Source: Desulfococcaceae bacterium HSG8
GTDB lineage: Bacteria; Desulfobacterota; Desulfobacteria; Desulfobacterales; 4be13
Direction of reading: 5' to 3'
DNA: 42,856 nt
NCBI GenBank assembly: GCA_030378015.1
Contig: JAUCGG010000023.1
Location: forward strand, 1 to 42,856
Program-made: the position numbers and the translations under genes
In this document: one piece after another, positions 17,480-25,610 of the stretch
Layout: each line of letters starts with the position of its first letter
How positions within the stretch are numbered: position 1 is the first letter of the stretch
Notes under the pieces: generated by a model
Told to the model about the DNA's origin: nothing
Database searches by the model: none
The model's input: the letters and a program-made list of their open reading frames with translations, nothing else

Positions 17480-17550
17480 TGTTTCCCCGCTTTCATGATC
17501 ATGCTGGATCAGAATATATTTTTTTCCTTCCTGATCATATATATAACCTA

Positions 17551-17709
17551 CTAATTCAATTCACTTTTATCTTTTTTTGCCTTTGATTTCGGCTTCTTCT
17601 TTTTAAGACAGGTCTTATCCTTTCTTACAAACGCGCAGAGTTTGGGGTTATAATACTCTTTGCAATTCAGGGGATTATATAGCGGACATTCAGGATGTTT
17701 TTCTGACAT
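17551..17709 (-). CDS. Small cysteine-containing basic protein (52 residues)
   Basis: ATG 17709 is preceded by AAGGGA at about 10 bases. The sequence begins MSEKHPECPLYNPLNCKEYY, continues NPKLCAFVRKDKTCLKKKK and ends in a Lys-rich tail. Four regularly spaced cysteines (residues 8, 16, 25 and 34) suggest a small metal-binding or disulfide fold. The pattern CPLYN-x3-C-x-x-Y/F-x-NP-x-x-C looks like a conserved small protein, although I cannot assign a function. It is 6 bases downstream of the gene at 17716-17895, so both are probably cotranscribed, converging on yqgE. Confidence 0.6.
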   Translation of the reverse strand: MSEKHPECPLYNPLNCKEYYNPKLCAFVRKDKTCLKKKKPKSKAKKDKSELN

Positions 17710-17715
17710 AAATTT

Positions 17716-17895
17716 TTATTTCCCTTCATTATTAGAAGTTGGGCGCATCATAAAGAAATATTCATTTCGTTCTGAATCAGCATCATCCGTTTCATCCGCT
17801 ATTCGGACATGGGAATACCGGATGTTTCCGGAATGCACCTCAGAAGTGGCTTCCCATCTGATTCCATTGGTATTTCCGAATGAACATAATCTCAC
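17716..17895 (-). CDS. Small acidic protein of unknown function (59 residues)
   Basis: The proposed GTG start at 17895 has AAGG about 8 bases upstream, and in-frame stops lie shortly before it. The product contains NTNGIRWEATSEVHSGNIRY, then SHVRIADETDDADSERNEYF and ends FFMMRPTSNNEGK. Codon use looks like that of normal coding DNA, and the next small gene follows after 6 bases. No family is recognised. A plus-strand frame over the same DNA (17660-17938) has a less protein-like sequence and is taken as the shadow. Confidence 0.45.
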   Translation of the reverse strand: MRLCSFGNTNGIRWEATSEVHSGNIRYSHVRIADETDDADSERNEYFFMMRPTSNNEGK

Positions 17896-17937
17896 TTTTT
17901 ATACCTTATATCATAAAACCCTAAAGTTAACAAGCTA

Positions 17938-18012
17938 GTGTTTGGTATTTAGTATTTGGTGTTTGGTGTTTGGTGTTTGGTATTTGGTGTCTGGTGTCTG
18001 GTGCCTGGTGTA
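17938..18012 (+). repeat. Heptameric tandem repeat (TTTGGTG-type)
   Basis: About ten units of a 7-base motif (GTGTTTG with variants GTATTTG, GTGTCTG, GTGCCTG) run without spacers. A shorter TTTGGTG/TTCGGTG tract lies at 10858-10890, and a run of GATTTAC heptamers is at 40771-40887. Confidence 0.8.
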
Positions 18013-18199
18013 AATTCAACGGAATGACAAGATACTTCCATGACTTCACGTCACAACGAAACATGAAAGCCGGAGCAGATGACAAACACTAAACACTGAA
18101 CACCAAATGACAGAAAAAAACAAGAATCGTTTTGACAAGTTTAATATATTGTAATAAGTAGCCTTAAAAATTAAACCGCATATCAGATGTTAAGCAGAA

Positions 18200-18298
18200 T
18201 CAGCAGATCGAAAATGCCCGGCGGATTGCCAAATCCGCCGGAAATGCTTGGGATTTGTCAATCCCAAGCGAGCGTTTAGGGCGTTTTCCATCTGCTGA
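18200..18298. repeat. MITE-like element, AGATCGAAAA family, copy 5
   Basis: Ends TCAGCAGATCGAAAATGCCC and the complement ending GGGCGTTTTCCATCTGCTGA. The interior consists of two hairpins with cores GGCGGATTGCCAAATCCGCC and CTTGGGATTTGTCAATCCCA. The region after it up to the dynamin gene (18299-18802) holds one more repeat element and no convincing gene. Confidence 0.7.
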
Positions 18299-18510
18299 GG
18301 AGATCAATCCCTGGCGGAACTTATTCAGTCATATATCCTCAGTGGGCGGACATTTTAAGAAATTGTTAATTAACAAAGACTGTTATAATGAAACAAGGGA
18401 AAACGTCAATGGGGTGAAAGACGTATTTCAGGGTAGAAAAATACTACTTTCACGCAATGCCAGCGGAGAAATTGTTGCATAACGCTCTGCGGTTAAAAAA
18501 TTGCACCTTT

Positions 18511-18638
18511 TACGGCGATTTCCAATAAGAACATAGCAGAGTTGAAATGTTTGTAGTTCCGCCTTCAGGCGGCATGAGGCCGCCTGAAGGCGGAACTACA
18601 AACTTCGCTGGGTATATTCTTTTCCGGAAATCACCTTA
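18511..18638. repeat. MITE-like element, GGTGATTTCCGGAAAAGAAT family, copy 1
   Basis: The left side (GGCGATTTCCAATAAGAACA, then TTTGTAGTTCCGCC) pairs with the right side (GGCGGAACTACAAA, then TATTCTTTTCCGGAAATCAC). Its centre is TTCAGGCGG / CCGCCTGAA. Other copies: 31893-32160 and a right half at 32961-33023. Confidence 0.75.
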
Positions 18639-18802
18639 CATATGCCGCCATAAAGGGAGTGCAAAAAATTTCATTTTGCAAAAACGGCGCAAAAGCGGGA
18701 TTTTTCAGCGCATACCGCTTTTTTTCGGCTCCGATTCTTCAGGAGCAAAACGGGTTTTTCACTCCTCCGGCTTTTATTTGTTCTGAATTTGCAGATATTG
18801 TT

Positions 18803-21085
18803 GTGAATACATATAATACATTAAAAAACGAACTGTTACAGGTTAATAAGGATATCTTATCCCTGCTGTCAGAGGCAAAATCCGTGCGGGGAACTGATGA
18901 TCAGTCCTTTAATAATTGGCAAAAGACATGCAGAGATATCCGGACCCAGATATCAGAAGAAGTGATACGGGTGGCTGTTGTAGGCCCCATAAAATCCGGT
19001 AAAAGCACTTTTGTCAATTCACTTTTCAAAGGGGACTATTTAAAGCGGGGTGCGGGTGTTGTCACCTCGATTGTGACCCGGGTACGCAACGGGACTTCAC
19101 TGAAGGCAGAACTTCATTTCAAATCATGGGATGAGGTGAATGCGGAGATGAAAAACGCTCTTGTCCTGTTTCCCTCCGCTGAATGGCAGGCAGGAAATAA
19201 GAGCTTTGACATCAGGGAAGAAAATGACAGGGCAGCCATTGAAGGGGCCTTGGGAATGCTGACCCCGGATCTGCTGATTACCAACGATACCCGCGATATG
19301 AACAGTGTGTTGCTGACATCTTATTTAACAGGTTACGAAAGGGTTAAAGATATCCTTTCCGCTGAAGATACCGCGATCCGTCAACACGAGGGAGATGACT
19401 TTCTGTCTCATAAGGATTTTGTCGGAGATGACTCCCTGGCGGTATATCTGAATGACCTCCGGTTGGAAATCAGTTCCGGCGATATTGACTCCGATATCGA
19501 AATAGCGGACTGCCAGGGAAGTGATTCGCCAAATCCTCTTCATCTTGCAATGATAGAGGATTACCTGCTTCAGACTCATCTCATTGTATATGTGATCAGC
19601 AGCAGGACCGGATTGCGCCAGGCAGATATCAGGTTCCTCTCCGTTATTAAAAAGATGGGAATTTCGGATAATATCGTATTCATTCTCAACACCGACTTTA
19701 ACGAACATGAATCAGCAGAAGACCTGAACGCTCTGATTGAAAGAGTTAAGGGTGAGATTTCGCTGATAAAGCCCTCCCCTGAAATTTATACCTTGTCAGC
19801 CCTTTTCAACCTGTTTGAATCACAGAAAGAAAACTTATCGCAAAGAGACAGGCAGAGGCTTCTCCAGTGGGAGAAAGAAAGTGCATTCTCGGAATTTTCG
19901 TACCAGGAAACCACGCGGTTCGCATCATATCTGAATCATAAGTTCACAACAGAACGCTATGCACTGCTTTTGAAAAATCATATGGAACGACTTGCCATTA
20001 TCTCTTCGGGAGTAGCGCATCGGATAGGCGTCAATACAAATATACTCTCCGGCGATACGCATAACGCAGATAAGATGATAAAAAAAATCAGCCTGCACCG
20101 AAAGAAAATGAAGCAGATCAGGTCAATGACAGAAAGCGCGCTGAACGGTGCGGTAAAAAAACTGAAGCAGGAACTCAGGACGGATATTGACCGTTTTTTT
20201 GATATCCGATCCGGTTATGTGCTGGGACGGGTTCTCAGGTTTATCAAAGATTACGATGCTTCGTATCATAAATACGAAGATAACCTCAGTGCATCGGGCT
20301 TTCCCAATATCATGTACCTGGTTTTCCAGGAATTCAGGCAGGCTGCTGATACATTTATGGCGGAAGACATAAACCCGGATATCATCCGCTTCATAAAGGC
20401 AGAGGAAAAAAAGATCCGGGAGTACTTGGAAGCTGTTACGGGTCCCTATGATTCTATGGTGCAGGATGCGCTTTCCGAATATAACAGCGTTATGGAGGAG
20501 AATTTCGGAATATCCTCCATCCAGGGAGAGCGTCACATAATTGAACTGCCGAATACGAATCTGGTAAAAAGAACGACAAATCTGAACCTTCCGCACATGA
20601 TCTCCGGGATACGTTACAGCGCGCTCATAAAAACCGAAGCTGTTATGCGTTTCGGTTTTTATGCTATTATCAGGGGAATTAAGAAGCTTTTAAAGAAGGC
20701 GATTCAGAATGAAAAAGAAGGCGGACTGCTTGCTTTGAAACACGGGGTGGCACGTCTGAAACAGGAGACAGAAAAAGCAACGGTTTTTTATTTTAAGGAT
20801 TACCGGGAAAATATAAAATTTCAATATGCTTTCAAACTTACTGATGCGCTCTCAGATATCCTTCGCGATATTCTCCTTGACCGGTTTCAGGCATATGTCT
20901 CGGATCTTTCAGAACTCGCTGACCTGATAAACAGGAAGCAGGCTGATAAAGAAAAACTGGCCGGAATTTTGGAAGAAATGGGAGCAGGGGCAGGAGAAAT
21001 CATTCAGAAAATAAACGTGCTGAAGGAAAAAACAGGGGCAATAACTGAACAGGTAAGCAGAAAAGCCGTTCATACTGAACACTGA
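18803..21085 (+). CDS. Dynamin-like large GTPase
   Basis: The likely start is GTG 18803 (MNTYNTLKNELLQVNKDILS). The frame stays open to GTG 18659, but that extension translates what looks like repeat-derived DNA; neither start has a strong ribosome site. The G1 loop GPIKSGKST is at residues 61-69, switch-type threonines follow in VVTSIVTRV, and G3 is probably DIEIADCQGSD. The G4 position reads ILNTDFNEHE, lacking the canonical NKxD. The C-terminal 450 residues are predicted to be mainly helical with coiled-coil stretches, as in bacterial dynamin-like proteins that deform or fuse membranes. About 760 residues. It faces the nuclease/translocase operon tail to tail, 427 bases away. Bacterial dynamins take part in membrane repair and, in some cases, in responses to phage. 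Confidence 0.8.
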   Translation: MNTYNTLKNELLQVNKDILSLLSEAKSVRGTDDQSFNNWQKTCRDIRTQISEEVIRVAVVGPIKSGKSTFVNSLFKGDYLKRGAGVVTSIVTRVRNGTSLKAELHFKSWDEVNAEMKNALVLFPSAEWQAGNKSFDIREENDRAAIEGALGMLTPDLLITNDTRDMNSVLLTSYLTGYERVKDILSAEDTAIRQHEGDDFLSHKDFVGDDSLAVYLNDLRLEISSGDIDSDIEIADCQGSDSPNPLHLAMIEDYLLQTHLIVYVISSRTGLRQADIRFLSVIKKMGISDNIVFILNTDFNEHESAEDLNALIERVKGEISLIKPSPEIYTLSALFNLFESQKENLSQRDRQRLLQWEKESAFSEFSYQETTRFASYLNHKFTTERYALLLKNHMERLAIISSGVAHRIGVNTNILSGDTHNADKMIKKISLHRKKMKQIRSMTESALNGAVKKLKQELRTDIDRFFDIRSGYVLGRVLRFIKDYDASYHKYEDNLSASGFPNIMYLVFQEFRQAADTFMAEDINPDIIRFIKAEEKKIREYLEAVTGPYDSMVQDALSEYNSVMEENFGISSIQGERHIIELPNTNLVKRTTNLNLPHMISGIRYSALIKTEAVMRFGFYAIIRGIKKLLKKAIQNEKEGGLLALKHGVARLKQETEKATVFYFKDYRENIKFQYAFKLTDALSDILRDILLDRFQAYVSDLSELADLINRKQADKEKLAGILEEMGAGAGEIIQKINVLKEKTGAITEQVSRKAVHTEH

Positions 21086-21091
21086 TCGCTG

Positions 21092-21268
21092 ATGAAAAAT
21101 ATGTGCCCCGACAATCAATCGTATGCTGTCATGCAGACCGCCCTGCCGTCTGATCCGAAAAATCATCTTGCCGACTGTCTCAGTTCAGTGGGGGAAAAAG
21201 GCGGGCGCACTGATGCTTTCGGACAGAAAAAAGACCGGGAAAAGCTTCCGGAGCTTGTTCCGCAGTGA
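21092..21268 (+). CDS. Possible small ORF directly after the dynamin gene (58 residues)
   Basis: An ATG lies 6 bases after the dynamin stop and the frame encodes MKNMCPDNQSYAVMQTALPS, then DPKNHLADCLSS and ends KLPELVPQ. It has no clear ribosome site and no known family. It could be a remnant of a longer partner gene. A longer alternative frame (21123-21431) overlaps it and is less protein-like at its start. The rest of 21269-21511 shows nothing else. Confidence 0.25.
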   Translation: MKNMCPDNQSYAVMQTALPSDPKNHLADCLSSVGEKGGRTDAFGQKKDREKLPELVPQ

Positions 21269-21511
21269 ACAAAGGAAAGGCGAATTGGTCGGCAGTATCC
21301 GAACGACACAGCGTTTTCTGAAACACCGTCTTACTCCGAATCCGAATAAAAAGCTTGTCGGGAAAAGTATTGAGGAATTGGTACTACAACAACTCGGAAA
21401 TTCGCCCCATTGTTTACATCTTTACATATAAATGTAGGGTGGTTCTAACGTATTTTGTGGCTCCGTATAATTTCAGGCTGTTAACAAAATACAGAGAGCG
21501 CAGAGATAAAT

Positions 21512-23497
21512 TCAATTACTTTTCTGCATCGCCATCTCAATCTCACTCCTTGTCACAAGAGGTCCCTGAAGCCTTTGAACCGGAACACTGCCACCAATCA
21601 TCATATCGCCATGACCGATAAGGTATTCAGCACCTGTCTGGTCTAAAATGATTATGCTGTTACTTGATGTGGTTACTTTGAGGGCTACTTTCAACTGTAA
21701 ATTTGCTTTGATAATAGGTGTCACGACCTTGGCGTCCGGTCTTTGAGTGGCCAGAATAAGGTGTACACCTGCTGCCCGCCCTTTTTGTCCAAGCCGTTGA
21801 ATAGATACTTCCAGTTGCTCTTTAGTCTTTTTATCAATGATAAGGTCTGCATACTCATCAATGATAATTACACGATGGCTCAGGGGGGTAGCAAGGTGAT
21901 TATAGGTGTCAATGTCAATTGAACCTGTTTTTTCAAACAGCCGATAGCGTTCTTCCATATCATCAACTAGTTGAAGAAGTTCTTTCATGGCAGGTTCGTT
22001 ATCCATTAATACGGGGCCGGAAAGATGCGGCAAAGATGCTATATCTGTAAAGCTGACCCGTTTGGGATCAATCAGCGTAATTCGGAGGTCTTCAGGCTTT
22101 GCATTAAGGGCCAGGCCGATAGCTGCGGACCTCAGAAAAACGCTTTTTCCGCTTCCTGCGGTGCCTCCTACCAGAATGCTTGGCATTGTCGAATCGCTCA
22201 GATCAGCCCAGACAATTGAGCCGTCAATAGATACGCCAAGAGGAAAGGCAACTTTGGACAGTGGTTTGTTTCGCTGTCCGTTTCGCCAGATTTCTCCCAA
22301 AGTCAGTGGAATCCTGATTTTCCGTGGGACATCAATACTCACAAATCCGGCCTGGGGTTGAATCAGCGGAGCAGAGTGCAAGCCAAGTTCCACCTGCAAA
22401 TTTTCCGACTGGTTCATCAGTTTTCTTACTGTAACGCCTTTTTCGAGCAAAGGCTTTATTTTAAATCGGATAAATCTCGGACCGGCGATGTATCCTAACG
22501 GCTCAATGGGCAGCTTCAAGGCTCCGAGGGCATGGGTAATCGCTTCTATGCCCTGATCCGCTTCTTTTTTTACCTCTTTTGAGTTATGTATTTGATTGTC
22601 GGACGAGATTGGCGGGTTTTCTTTCTTACGAGTACCCCAGTCTTGCTCGCATTTCGGACTGAATTCACAATCTTTGCAAAGTTGCGGATCAGGAGAGGGC
22701 GGCAAAGTTATGTTTTCTTTTTCCTTAACGGCATCCTGAACATCAATGACCTGTTGGAAAAGGTTGGAAAGATTTTGCATGGTATTGGTGATATCTTCTG
22801 CGGAATATAGAACCTCCGGTTCATTTTCTTCAAGGTAAAAAACTGCCCCGCGCGGAGATATACCTGTTTCAGTTTTGAGTAGCCAGCAGTAAAGCACAAG
22901 CTGCAAGAAATCTTCATCCGCACGACCTGCCTTGCGCCCTTTAAATTCCATAACAACGGCTTCACTGCCTGTCACATCAAAAAGCAGCGCGTCATATCTG
23001 CCGCTGACTTGAAGTTTCCTGTCGTTACCCAGATTGTAAATGCCTGTGATCAGTTCTTCAGGGTTGTGAAAGGTTTTTGCCAGCAAAGCGTTTATATCGT
23101 TCTTCTGATGCTGCAAAATTTTGTCCAGAAATTGTGCCTGAAAGCGATTCCATAATTCCACCCCATGCCCCAGTTGCATTATCTGGACTTCACCCAGTTT
23201 TTTGCAGTGCTGCTCCATAACTGGCAGAAACAAGTGTTTTTCTATAAGCGCCAGTAAGCCCAGTTCCAGATTTTTCCCTGATCCGATTAAAAGTGTGAGA
23301 CCCTCGCGTATATCGGACTCAGAAGCCATTGCTTTGTAAAAAGGAGCAGCAATATGATCATGAAACAGCTTTCCGGGCATAGTGCCTGTACCCGTCAGAC
23401 CGATTCTCCAGGCATTTTTGTGGCCGCACAGTTGATAAGCAAGCAATCTTGGGCAACGCTGGCAAAGATGTATTTCGGAAACATTAGCTTTGTGCAT
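21512..23497 (-). CDS. Cas4/AddB-type Fe-S nuclease fused to an FtsK-type DNA translocase
   Basis: The first 285 residues form a RecB/Cas4-family PD-(D/E)XK nuclease. They contain GKLFH (His46), GRYDALL (Asp169), VVMEFKGRK (Glu184, Lys186) and QLVLY (Gln199-x3-Tyr203). Cysteines at 12/15 and in CKDCEFSPKC (274, 277, 283) match the split four-cysteine pattern that holds a [4Fe-4S] cluster in Cas4 and AddB. Residues ~330-395 look like the FtsK beta domain, beginning GPRFIRFKIKPLLEKGVTVR. The RecA-like motor follows with Walker A GGTAGSGKS (444-452), Walker B VIIIDEYAD (543-551), ATQRPD, IKANLQLKVALKV and LDQTGAEYLIGHGD. There are no FtsK membrane helices and no gamma DNA-reading domain; the protein ends about 20 residues after the motor. 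It overlaps the upstream gene by 14 bases. Probably pumps along and cuts duplex DNA; the combination is unusual. Confidence 0.85.
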   Translation of the reverse strand: MHKANVSEIHLCQRCPRLLAYQLCGHKNAWRIGLTGTGTMPGKLFHDHIAAPFYKAMASESDIREGLTLLIGSGKNLELGLLALIEKHLFLPVMEQHCKKLGEVQIMQLGHGVELWNRFQAQFLDKILQHQKNDINALLAKTFHNPEELITGIYNLGNDRKLQVSGRYDALLFDVTGSEAVVMEFKGRKAGRADEDFLQLVLYCWLLKTETGISPRGAVFYLEENEPEVLYSAEDITNTMQNLSNLFQQVIDVQDAVKEKENITLPPSPDPQLCKDCEFSPKCEQDWGTRKKENPPISSDNQIHNSKEVKKEADQGIEAITHALGALKLPIEPLGYIAGPRFIRFKIKPLLEKGVTVRKLMNQSENLQVELGLHSAPLIQPQAGFVSIDVPRKIRIPLTLGEIWRNGQRNKPLSKVAFPLGVSIDGSIVWADLSDSTMPSILVGGTAGSGKSVFLRSAAIGLALNAKPEDLRITLIDPKRVSFTDIASLPHLSGPVLMDNEPAMKELLQLVDDMEERYRLFEKTGSIDIDTYNHLATPLSHRVIIIDEYADLIIDKKTKEQLEVSIQRLGQKGRAAGVHLILATQRPDAKVVTPIIKANLQLKVALKVTTSSNSIIILDQTGAEYLIGHGDMMIGGSVPVQRLQGPLVTRSEIEMAMQKSN

Positions 23498-25610
23498 AAA
23501 GCCATTCCTTTTTCAACATGATTAAAACACCATCTTTTGATGGGATGACCTCAAAGCGATCTTTAAATTTGCTTATGATCATAAGCATTTCTTCCAGGTC
23601 AATGGTGATTCCTGATTGATTCAGAGAGTCGGCAAGATTTTGAGAAGCCATCATCATCATTCCGGGTGTGGAACGCAGAATTTCCACCGCCTTTTCGGCA
23701 ACAAGTTCGTCGTCCGCAACCGGCGGAGGAGGAGGATCAGGTGAGGGGGGTATAGTTCCATCTGACGAGGATTCCGCTATAATCTTGTCAAAATTCTGGA
23801 AAGTCCGGTATGTGTCACCATGTATCTTTTCCTGAATAAAGCAAGAAAATTCTTCAGCCGATACAGGCCTCATCTGATTATTGGCATCAGTAACGGTTAT
23901 ATCGCCCTCCTTGACCGCATAGCTAAGTAATGCAAGGGCATAGCATCTTGCAGCCTGTTTATTGTCCAGAAGAACAGCAGAGCCGCCAAGGTTTTCGAAG
24001 TTTCGAAGTTTGTCGTTTGTACCTTCCCATTTAGGAAGCGATGGAATAACGCATCGCTGATCCCGAATGTAGATAGCTTTCCCTTCATTATTTTTTCCTA
24101 AAAAATCGCTGCCCCTTTTGAGGCTGGCACCTACAGAGCGATGATGTAACTCCATGTCTATAATAAAAATGGCAGGGACGGAAGATTCTGAAAATTTGAT
24201 TCTGCACTCGAAATCAATATATTTATTTCGATGAGGTTTTAACAGATCAACAATTTCAAAGCCGGTTTCGGGCGGAGTATTATTCAGATAAAGTTTCAGG
24301 GCGCGTCTTAACCTTCCACGGTCAGGGGCGTAGCGATCAAAATCAGCCAGAATTGTCTGGTATTGGCTTTCAAATTCCTCCTGCAACTGTTTGACGATGG
24401 ATGGCTCACTCTGCTTTTTGCCAACAATTTCTCTCAATAGCTTATTGGCCTGCTTGATGACTTCCCTCGGACTTTCCACTTCACCTTCAAACATATGAAT
24501 CAACTGATCCCTATCGAATGGGAAAAGATCATCTTCTTTATTTTCACAAGCGAAGGCCAAACGGTTTCGTATGATATCCAATGCTTGTTCAACAGTGCAT
24601 CCTCTTTTGAGTTTTAGCTCGTTTGATTCAAGCCTGTCGATGACATGTTGGTTTAACTTTATTCTGAACTTCTCTTCCCACAGCCCCCATCTGACGAAGG
24701 CAATCGGCAACATAGCTTTAGCCGTATCTACCAGAGATTCAACCATTTTTCCAAAGGCACGAATCTGTTCATCTGTTTCCAGATTTTCAAGACGATCAAA
24801 ACAAATCACCATTGGCTGACCATAACGCGCCATCAAAACGCCGAGAGCATCCAATATATCGCGGGCTTCTTGCTCCAGAGAAGCATCAGTTCTATCCTGT
24901 CTGCCCCGAACTCCAAGCAATAAAGCATCTTCATCGTCGATTATACTCCCTTTAAGCCATTTAACAGATGCAGCTTTCTTCCCAGGAATTCGATATTGGA
25001 ATAATATCTTCAGGAAGTTGTCAGGAAATTTAGGATGTTCTCCCATCATGAAGTTGAGGGATTCTTTCTCAATGTATTCTAACGCGGCAGAGGTGATAAT
25101 ATCCTCTCTGAAAACACTTATCGGATCTTCCCGGAGTTTATCAAGAAGTCTGATGTGTTTCTCAGTTTTGGAAGATCGGAACTTTTTCTCAAGGCCATCC
25201 TTAAAAATGTTAGCCAGAATCCTATCAAGATAAGTCGTATTTAAAGAGGGATTAACCGGATAGCAGAGATTGACAATCACCTCGCGTAAAAGATAACGAT
25301 AAGTCTGTTCCGGATCTTCAATGGGCTGAATATAGGCGAAAGAAAAGGGGGTTCCGGTCCGCCTGCCATATTCAAGTATCCTGCCGATGAGGTGGGTTTT
25401 GCCTTCACCTGCGTCACCAAGAACAATTCCTGCAAGATTTTCAGAGGGATCCGCCGCCTTTTGTTGAATGAGTTGGCGAAGCCCTTCAAAAGCGGTTTTG
25501 TTCACGTCTTCAACATCCGGATATTTCCTTTCCCAAGGATCCCCCGCGCTGGATGAGGTAAAGGGATTTTTGTTCCATAAGGCATTTAACATTTCATCTC
25601 TATTCATCAT
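23484..25610 (-). CDS. Large P-loop ATPase (Orc/STAND-like) of the nuclease-translocase operon
   Basis: Two adjacent ATGs (25610 and 25607) follow GGAGGGG; 708 residues from the first. The N-terminus (ALWNKNPFTSSSAGDPWE) precedes Walker A GDAGEGKT (65-72). Walker B MVICFDRLENL (267-277) has Asp272, then Glu three residues later. The segment SIVKQLQEEFESQYQTIL may be coiled coil. A proline-rich linker (PPSPDPPPPP, ~640) leads to a small C-terminal helical domain (AVEILRSTPGMMMMASQNLA, then WLYAQS at the end). The P-loop region with a long all-helical arm resembles Orc1/Cdc6, STAND or BREX-associated ATPases, but I do not recognise a defined family. It overlaps its neighbours at both ends (11 and 14 bases), so the three proteins are likely made in fixed ratio and act together. 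It may load or regulate the nuclease-translocase. Confidence 0.7.
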   Translation of the reverse strand: MMNRDEMLNALWNKNPFTSSSAGDPWERKYPDVEDVNKTAFEGLRQLIQQKAADPSENLAGIVLGDAGEGKTHLIGRILEYGRRTGTPFSFAYIQPIEDPEQTYRYLLREVIVNLCYPVNPSLNTTYLDRILANIFKDGLEKKFRSSKTEKHIRLLDKLREDPISVFREDIITSAALEYIEKESLNFMMGEHPKFPDNFLKILFQYRIPGKKAASVKWLKGSIIDDEDALLLGVRGRQDRTDASLEQEARDILDALGVLMARYGQPMVICFDRLENLETDEQIRAFGKMVESLVDTAKAMLPIAFVRWGLWEEKFRIKLNQHVIDRLESNELKLKRGCTVEQALDIIRNRLAFACENKEDDLFPFDRDQLIHMFEGEVESPREVIKQANKLLREIVGKKQSEPSIVKQLQEEFESQYQTILADFDRYAPDRGRLRRALKLYLNNTPPETGFEIVDLLKPHRNKYIDFECRIKFSESSVPAIFIIDMELHHRSVGASLKRGSDFLGKNNEGKAIYIRDQRCVIPSLPKWEGTNDKLRNFENLGGSAVLLDNKQAARCYALALLSYAVKEGDITVTDANNQMRPVSAEEFSCFIQEKIHGDTYRTFQNFDKIIAESSSDGTIPPSPDPPPPPVADDELVAEKAVEILRSTPGMMMMASQNLADSLNQSGITIDLEEMLMIISKFKDRFEVIPSKDGVLIMLKKEWLYAQS

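Noticed and set aside
17660..17938. 92-codon plus-strand frame
   Set aside because: Antisense to the two small minus-strand genes, which have better starts and protein-like composition.
17938..18012. CRISPR-like array
   Set aside because: The units are 7 bases long with no spacers; it is a simple tandem repeat.
18255..18482. 75-codon plus-strand frame upstream of the dynamin gene
   Set aside because: It starts inside a repeat element, has no ribosome site and matches no family.
21123..21431. 102-codon plus-strand frame after the dynamin gene
   Set aside because: No ribosome site, its start is rich in Arg/Cys/Pro like out-of-frame translation, and it overlaps another possible frame.
21512..23497. 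CRISPR-associated Cas4
   Set aside because: The nuclease half resembles Cas4/AddB, but there are no other cas genes and no CRISPR array in the window.
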